A stretch of 33,243 nt of DNA, taken from assembly GCF_000787695.1 (NCBI RefSeq), contig NZ_BBPH01000080.1, positions 1 through 33,243 of the forward strand, read 5' to 3'. Shown here in pieces: positions 31,684-33,243 of the stretch. The notes beneath the pieces were generated by a model, which was not told where the DNA came from, searched no databases, and saw nothing but the letters and a program-made list of their open reading frames with translations. The position numbers were made by a program, and so were the translations under genes. Each line of letters opens with the position of its first letter. Position 1 is the stretch's first letter. This DNA comes from Paracoccus sp. PAMC 22219. Lineage in GTDB: Bacteria; Pseudomonadota; Alphaproteobacteria; Rhodobacterales; Rhodobacteraceae.

Positions 31684-31698
31684 TCCCATGAAATCCCA
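31684..31698 (-). promoter_or_regulatory. Two MraZ-type boxes (TGGGA-N5-TGGGA on the minus strand)
   Basis: TCCCA occurs twice with exact 10-base periodicity; on the minus strand this is TGGGA-N5-TGGGA, the pattern MraZ binds when it represses its own operon. It lies 276-290 bases upstream of the mraZ start, just before the expected 5' end of the leader RNA, where binding would block RNA polymerase. Only two copies and opposite orientation to E. coli are points against. Confidence 0.45.
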
Positions 31699-31705
31699 TG
31701 TCACA

Positions 31706-31933
31706 ACCGGATCACGAAAACGGGCAGTTCAAGGGGCACCAAGACCCCGGACAGGCGAAGCAGAGTTCATACAGGCAACCGTTTTCCAACATAGCCGGCC
31801 CGCGTGCGCGAGCAGCACCTCCCCCAGGTGGCGCGCGAAGGGTCGGCAACCACCCCGCAAAGGGGCCCGGGTAAATCGGGAACGAGGGCGGCGGATCGGG
31901 CAGTGGCAGCGGCCCGATCCGCCCTTTCTCTTT
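31706..31933 (+). ncRNA. mraZ leader RNA, UpsM-like
   Basis: In R. sphaeroides the dcw cluster is preceded by a long 5' leader whose first ~200 bases accumulate as the sRNA UpsM, ended by an intrinsic terminator. Here the same position has a non-coding stretch with several hairpins: GGGG/CCCC at 31733-31748, CACCT/AGGTG with a five-C loop at 31816-31830, CCCC/GGGG at 31853-31865, and a strong terminator at 31890-31933. The 3' end is well supported; the 5' end is set only by analogy, as no good promoter was identified (TTGCTT at 31679 is a weak -35 candidate). Confidence 0.55.
31890..31933 (+). terminator. Strong terminator within the mraZ leader
   Basis: GGCGGATCGGGC pairs perfectly with GCCCGATCCGCC (12 bp, ten-base loop) followed by CTTTCTCTTT. 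It is 41 bases upstream of the mraZ start, so the whole division cluster depends on read-through or antitermination unless there is another promoter. Confidence 0.85.
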
Positions 31934-31950
31934 CGGACGTCCCGAAAGAG
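31928..31950 (+). other. Second hairpin overlapping the terminator T-tract
   Basis: CTCTTTCGG pairs perfectly with CCGAAAGAG (loop ACGTC). Its 5' arm is the T-rich end of the preceding terminator, so it could trap released 3' ends, or compete with termination in read-through RNA. Confidence 0.6.
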
Positions 31951-31973
31951 CAGGACAGTGAGGGCGGGCCCAG

Positions 31974-32486
31974 GTGGCGCGGAAGTTCAGAGGCACCGAA
32001 ACCGTCAAGGTCGATGGCAAGGGTCGGATGTCGATCCCGGCCCGTCTGCGCCGCGTGTTCGATGCCGGCGATCCGTCATTTTCGGGAGCCAACACCGGAC
32101 GCACGCAGCTGGTGGCCGTCTATGGCCCCGACTGGTGGAACTGGCTGGAGCTGTACACCATCGAGGCCATCGAACAGATCGACGAGCAGATCGACCGCCT
32201 GACCCGCGGCAGCCAGGAACGCCGCTGGCTGGAGTTGCTGATGAACGGACAATCCACAGACCTTGAGATCGACCGCGAAGGGCGCCTGGTCCTGCCCGCA
32301 AAGCTGCGCGACAGGCTGGGCTTTGCCGACGGGACCGAGACGATCTTTGAATCGCGCGGTGACTATATCCAGGTCTATCATCCCGAATCGCGTCCCAAGG
32401 ACGTGCAGGCGCTGGAGGATTTCGCGGCCAGCAAGGGCCCCGAATTCGACCCCCGCGCCTTCCTGCAGCAATCGTCCGAGGGCTAG
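31974..32486 (+). CDS. mraZ: Transcriptional regulator MraZ
   Basis: First gene of the division and cell-wall (dcw) cluster. MraZ is a ring-forming DNA-binding protein with two AbrB-like half-domains that represses its own operon. The 170-residue product has both: FRGTETVKVDGKGRMSIPARLRRVF (first, about 4-28) and STDLEIDREGRLVLPAKLRDRLGF (second, about 92-116). It starts with GTG, poorly preceded by AGGGCGGG. rsmH begins three bases after its stop. Transcription is expected to come through the structured leader. Confidence 0.94.
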   Translation: MARKFRGTETVKVDGKGRMSIPARLRRVFDAGDPSFSGANTGRTQLVAVYGPDWWNWLELYTIEAIEQIDEQIDRLTRGSQERRWLELLMNGQSTDLEIDREGRLVLPAKLRDRLGFADGTETIFESRGDYIQVYHPESRPKDVQALEDFAASKGPEFDPRAFLQQSSEG

Positions 32487-32489
32487 GGC

Positions 32490-33243
32490 ATGGCGGATCC
32501 GCATATCCCCGTCCTGCTGGCGCCGCTGCTGCGTGCGACGGCCCCGATCGGCGGCGTCTGGCTGGACGGCACTTTCGGCGCGGGCGGCTATGCCCGCGGC
32601 CTGCTGGACGCGGGCGCCGACTTGGTGATCGGCGTCGACCGCGACCCGTCAGTGTTCCGCATGGCCGAGGAATGGCGCGGGCAGTATGGCGACCGGCTGC
32701 GGCTGGTAGAGGGCACGTTTTCGGACATGGATGTCCTGGCCGGGCAGCCGCTGGACGGGGTGGTGCTGGACCTGGGTGTCAGCTCGATGCAGCTGGACCA
32801 GGCGGATCGCGGGTTTTCCTTCATGCGTGACGGGCCGCTGGACATGCGGATGGGCGGCGATGTTCCCTCCGCCGCCGACCTGCTGAACAGCGCCGAAGAA
32901 TCGGAAATCGCCGACGTGCTGTACCATTACGGCGAAGAGCGCGCCGCGCGTCGCATCGCGCGCGCCATCGTGGCCGCCCGCCCGCTGAACCGCACCACGC
33001 AGCTGACGCAGGTGGTCACCGGCTGCCTGCCGCGCGCCAAGCCGGGCCAAAGCCATCCCGCGACGCGCAGCTTTCAGGCGATCCGCATCTGGGTGAACGA
33101 CGAGTTCGGCCAGCTGGTCGCGGGCCTGTCGGCCGCCGAGCGCGCGCTGAAGCCGGGCGGCCAGCTGGCCGTCGTCAGCTTTCATTCGCTGGAGGACCGG
33201 ATCGTCAAGCGCTTCATGCAGGCCCGGTCGGATGCGGGTGGGG
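32490..33243 (+). CDS. rsmH: 16S rRNA (cytosine-1402 N4)-methyltransferase, truncated by window end
   Basis: RsmH (MraW) methylates C1402 of 16S rRNA in the decoding centre. The first 251 codons are present and in frame. [10 protein letters not shown] at the N-terminus, SAM motif [13 protein letters not shown] near 27-39, GVDRDP at 48-53, [21 protein letters not shown] near 90-110 and [18 protein letters not shown] near 186-203 are all characteristic, as is [15 protein letters not shown] at the end of the visible part. ATG at 32490 lies three bases after the mraZ stop, so its ribosome site (GAGGG) overlaps the end of mraZ. The C-terminus continues beyond the window. Confidence 0.95.
   Translation, partial: MADPHIPVLLAPLLRATAPIGGVWLDGTFGAGGYARGLLDAGADLVIGVDRDPSVFRMAEEWRGQYGDRLRLVEGTFSDMDVLAGQPLDGVVLDLGVSSMQLDQADRGFSFMRDGPLDMRMGGDVPSAADLLNSAEESEIADVLYHYGEERAARRIARAIVAARPLNRTTQLTQVVTGCLPRAKPGQSHPATRSFQAIRIWVNDEFGQLVAGLSAAERALKPGGQLAVVSFHSLEDRIVKRFMQARSDAGG

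Noticed and set aside
31356..31973. RNase P RNA gene before mraZ
   Set aside because: rnpB is sometimes near here in relatives, but the conserved GAGGAAAGTCCGGGC-type core is not present.

Overview
The window is GC-rich, gene-dense DNA from an alphaproteobacterium of the Rhodobacter/Paracoccus group (Rhodobacterales). This rests on gene order and on group-typical RNA loci: ctaE-surf1-thrC-M16 peptidase; divergent ccr/ecm of the ethylmalonyl-CoA pathway; ffh-rpsP-rimM-trmD-rplS; mipZ; pdhABC with a lipoyl domain on E1-beta; a DUF1127 gene followed by CCUCCUCCC-loop RNAs (CcsR/'cuckoo' type); and a long structured leader before mraZ. Paracoccus is my best guess at genus. No transposon, prophage, CRISPR array or tRNA was found, so this is ordinary chromosomal core sequence with two notable RNA loci.

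Layout. 1-5671 (+): end of cytochrome oxidase subunit III, a strong terminator, then surf1, threonine synthase, an M16 peptidase, a GNAT acetyltransferase and an FAD-linked oxidase. 5681-6812 (-): flavin reductase and apt. 6925-8268 (+): GNAT and an EcsC-family protein. 8317-9849 (-): RecD-like helicase. 9949-10487 (+): two tandem 68-residue paralogues with four conserved cysteines. 10498-13952: divergent ccr and ecm around a regulatory region. 14039-14962 (+): membrane acyltransferase. 15023-19759 (-): translation/SRP operon ffh-GNAT-chorismate mutase-rpsP-rimM-trmD-rplS-rpmE. 19923-22924: TonB-C-like exported protein, azoreductase with divergent LysR gene, EamA transporter. 23006-23776 (+): mipZ. 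23829-29084 (-): pdhABC, ftsB-like, rlmJ and a small HVA1/DUF2945 gene. 29148-29925 (-): DUF1127 gene followed by twelve tandem hairpins. 30264-31355 (+): mrp. 31356-31973: mraZ leader. 31974-33243 (+): mraZ and rsmH, the start of the division and cell-wall cluster.

The most interesting region is 28869-30126. On the minus strand a DUF1127 gene (CcaF1-like) is followed by twelve stem-loops whose stems differ while the loops keep CCUCCUCCC, an anti-Shine-Dalgarno motif. They form six two-hairpin units in three super-units separated by a conserved spacer hairpin, and an 81-bp stretch is perfectly duplicated. Rhodobacter sphaeroides is known for four such RNAs (CcsR1-4), so this looks like an enlarged version. 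The next gene downstream has its own Shine-Dalgarno locked in a perfect 9-bp stem, and upstream lie a CtrA-type box and an RpoH-like promoter. The second RNA locus is the mraZ leader, which resembles UpsM of R. sphaeroides, with a 12-bp-stem terminator and a mutually exclusive second hairpin.

Caution on sequence quality: at least six genes (M16 peptidase, flavin reductase, ecsC-like, ecm, rplS, trmD) are broken by what looks in every case like loss of one base in a short same-base run. Two of these are normally essential, so I read them as assembly errors and annotate the genes as intact. No database search was possible; identities rest on recognised motifs, length and gene order.
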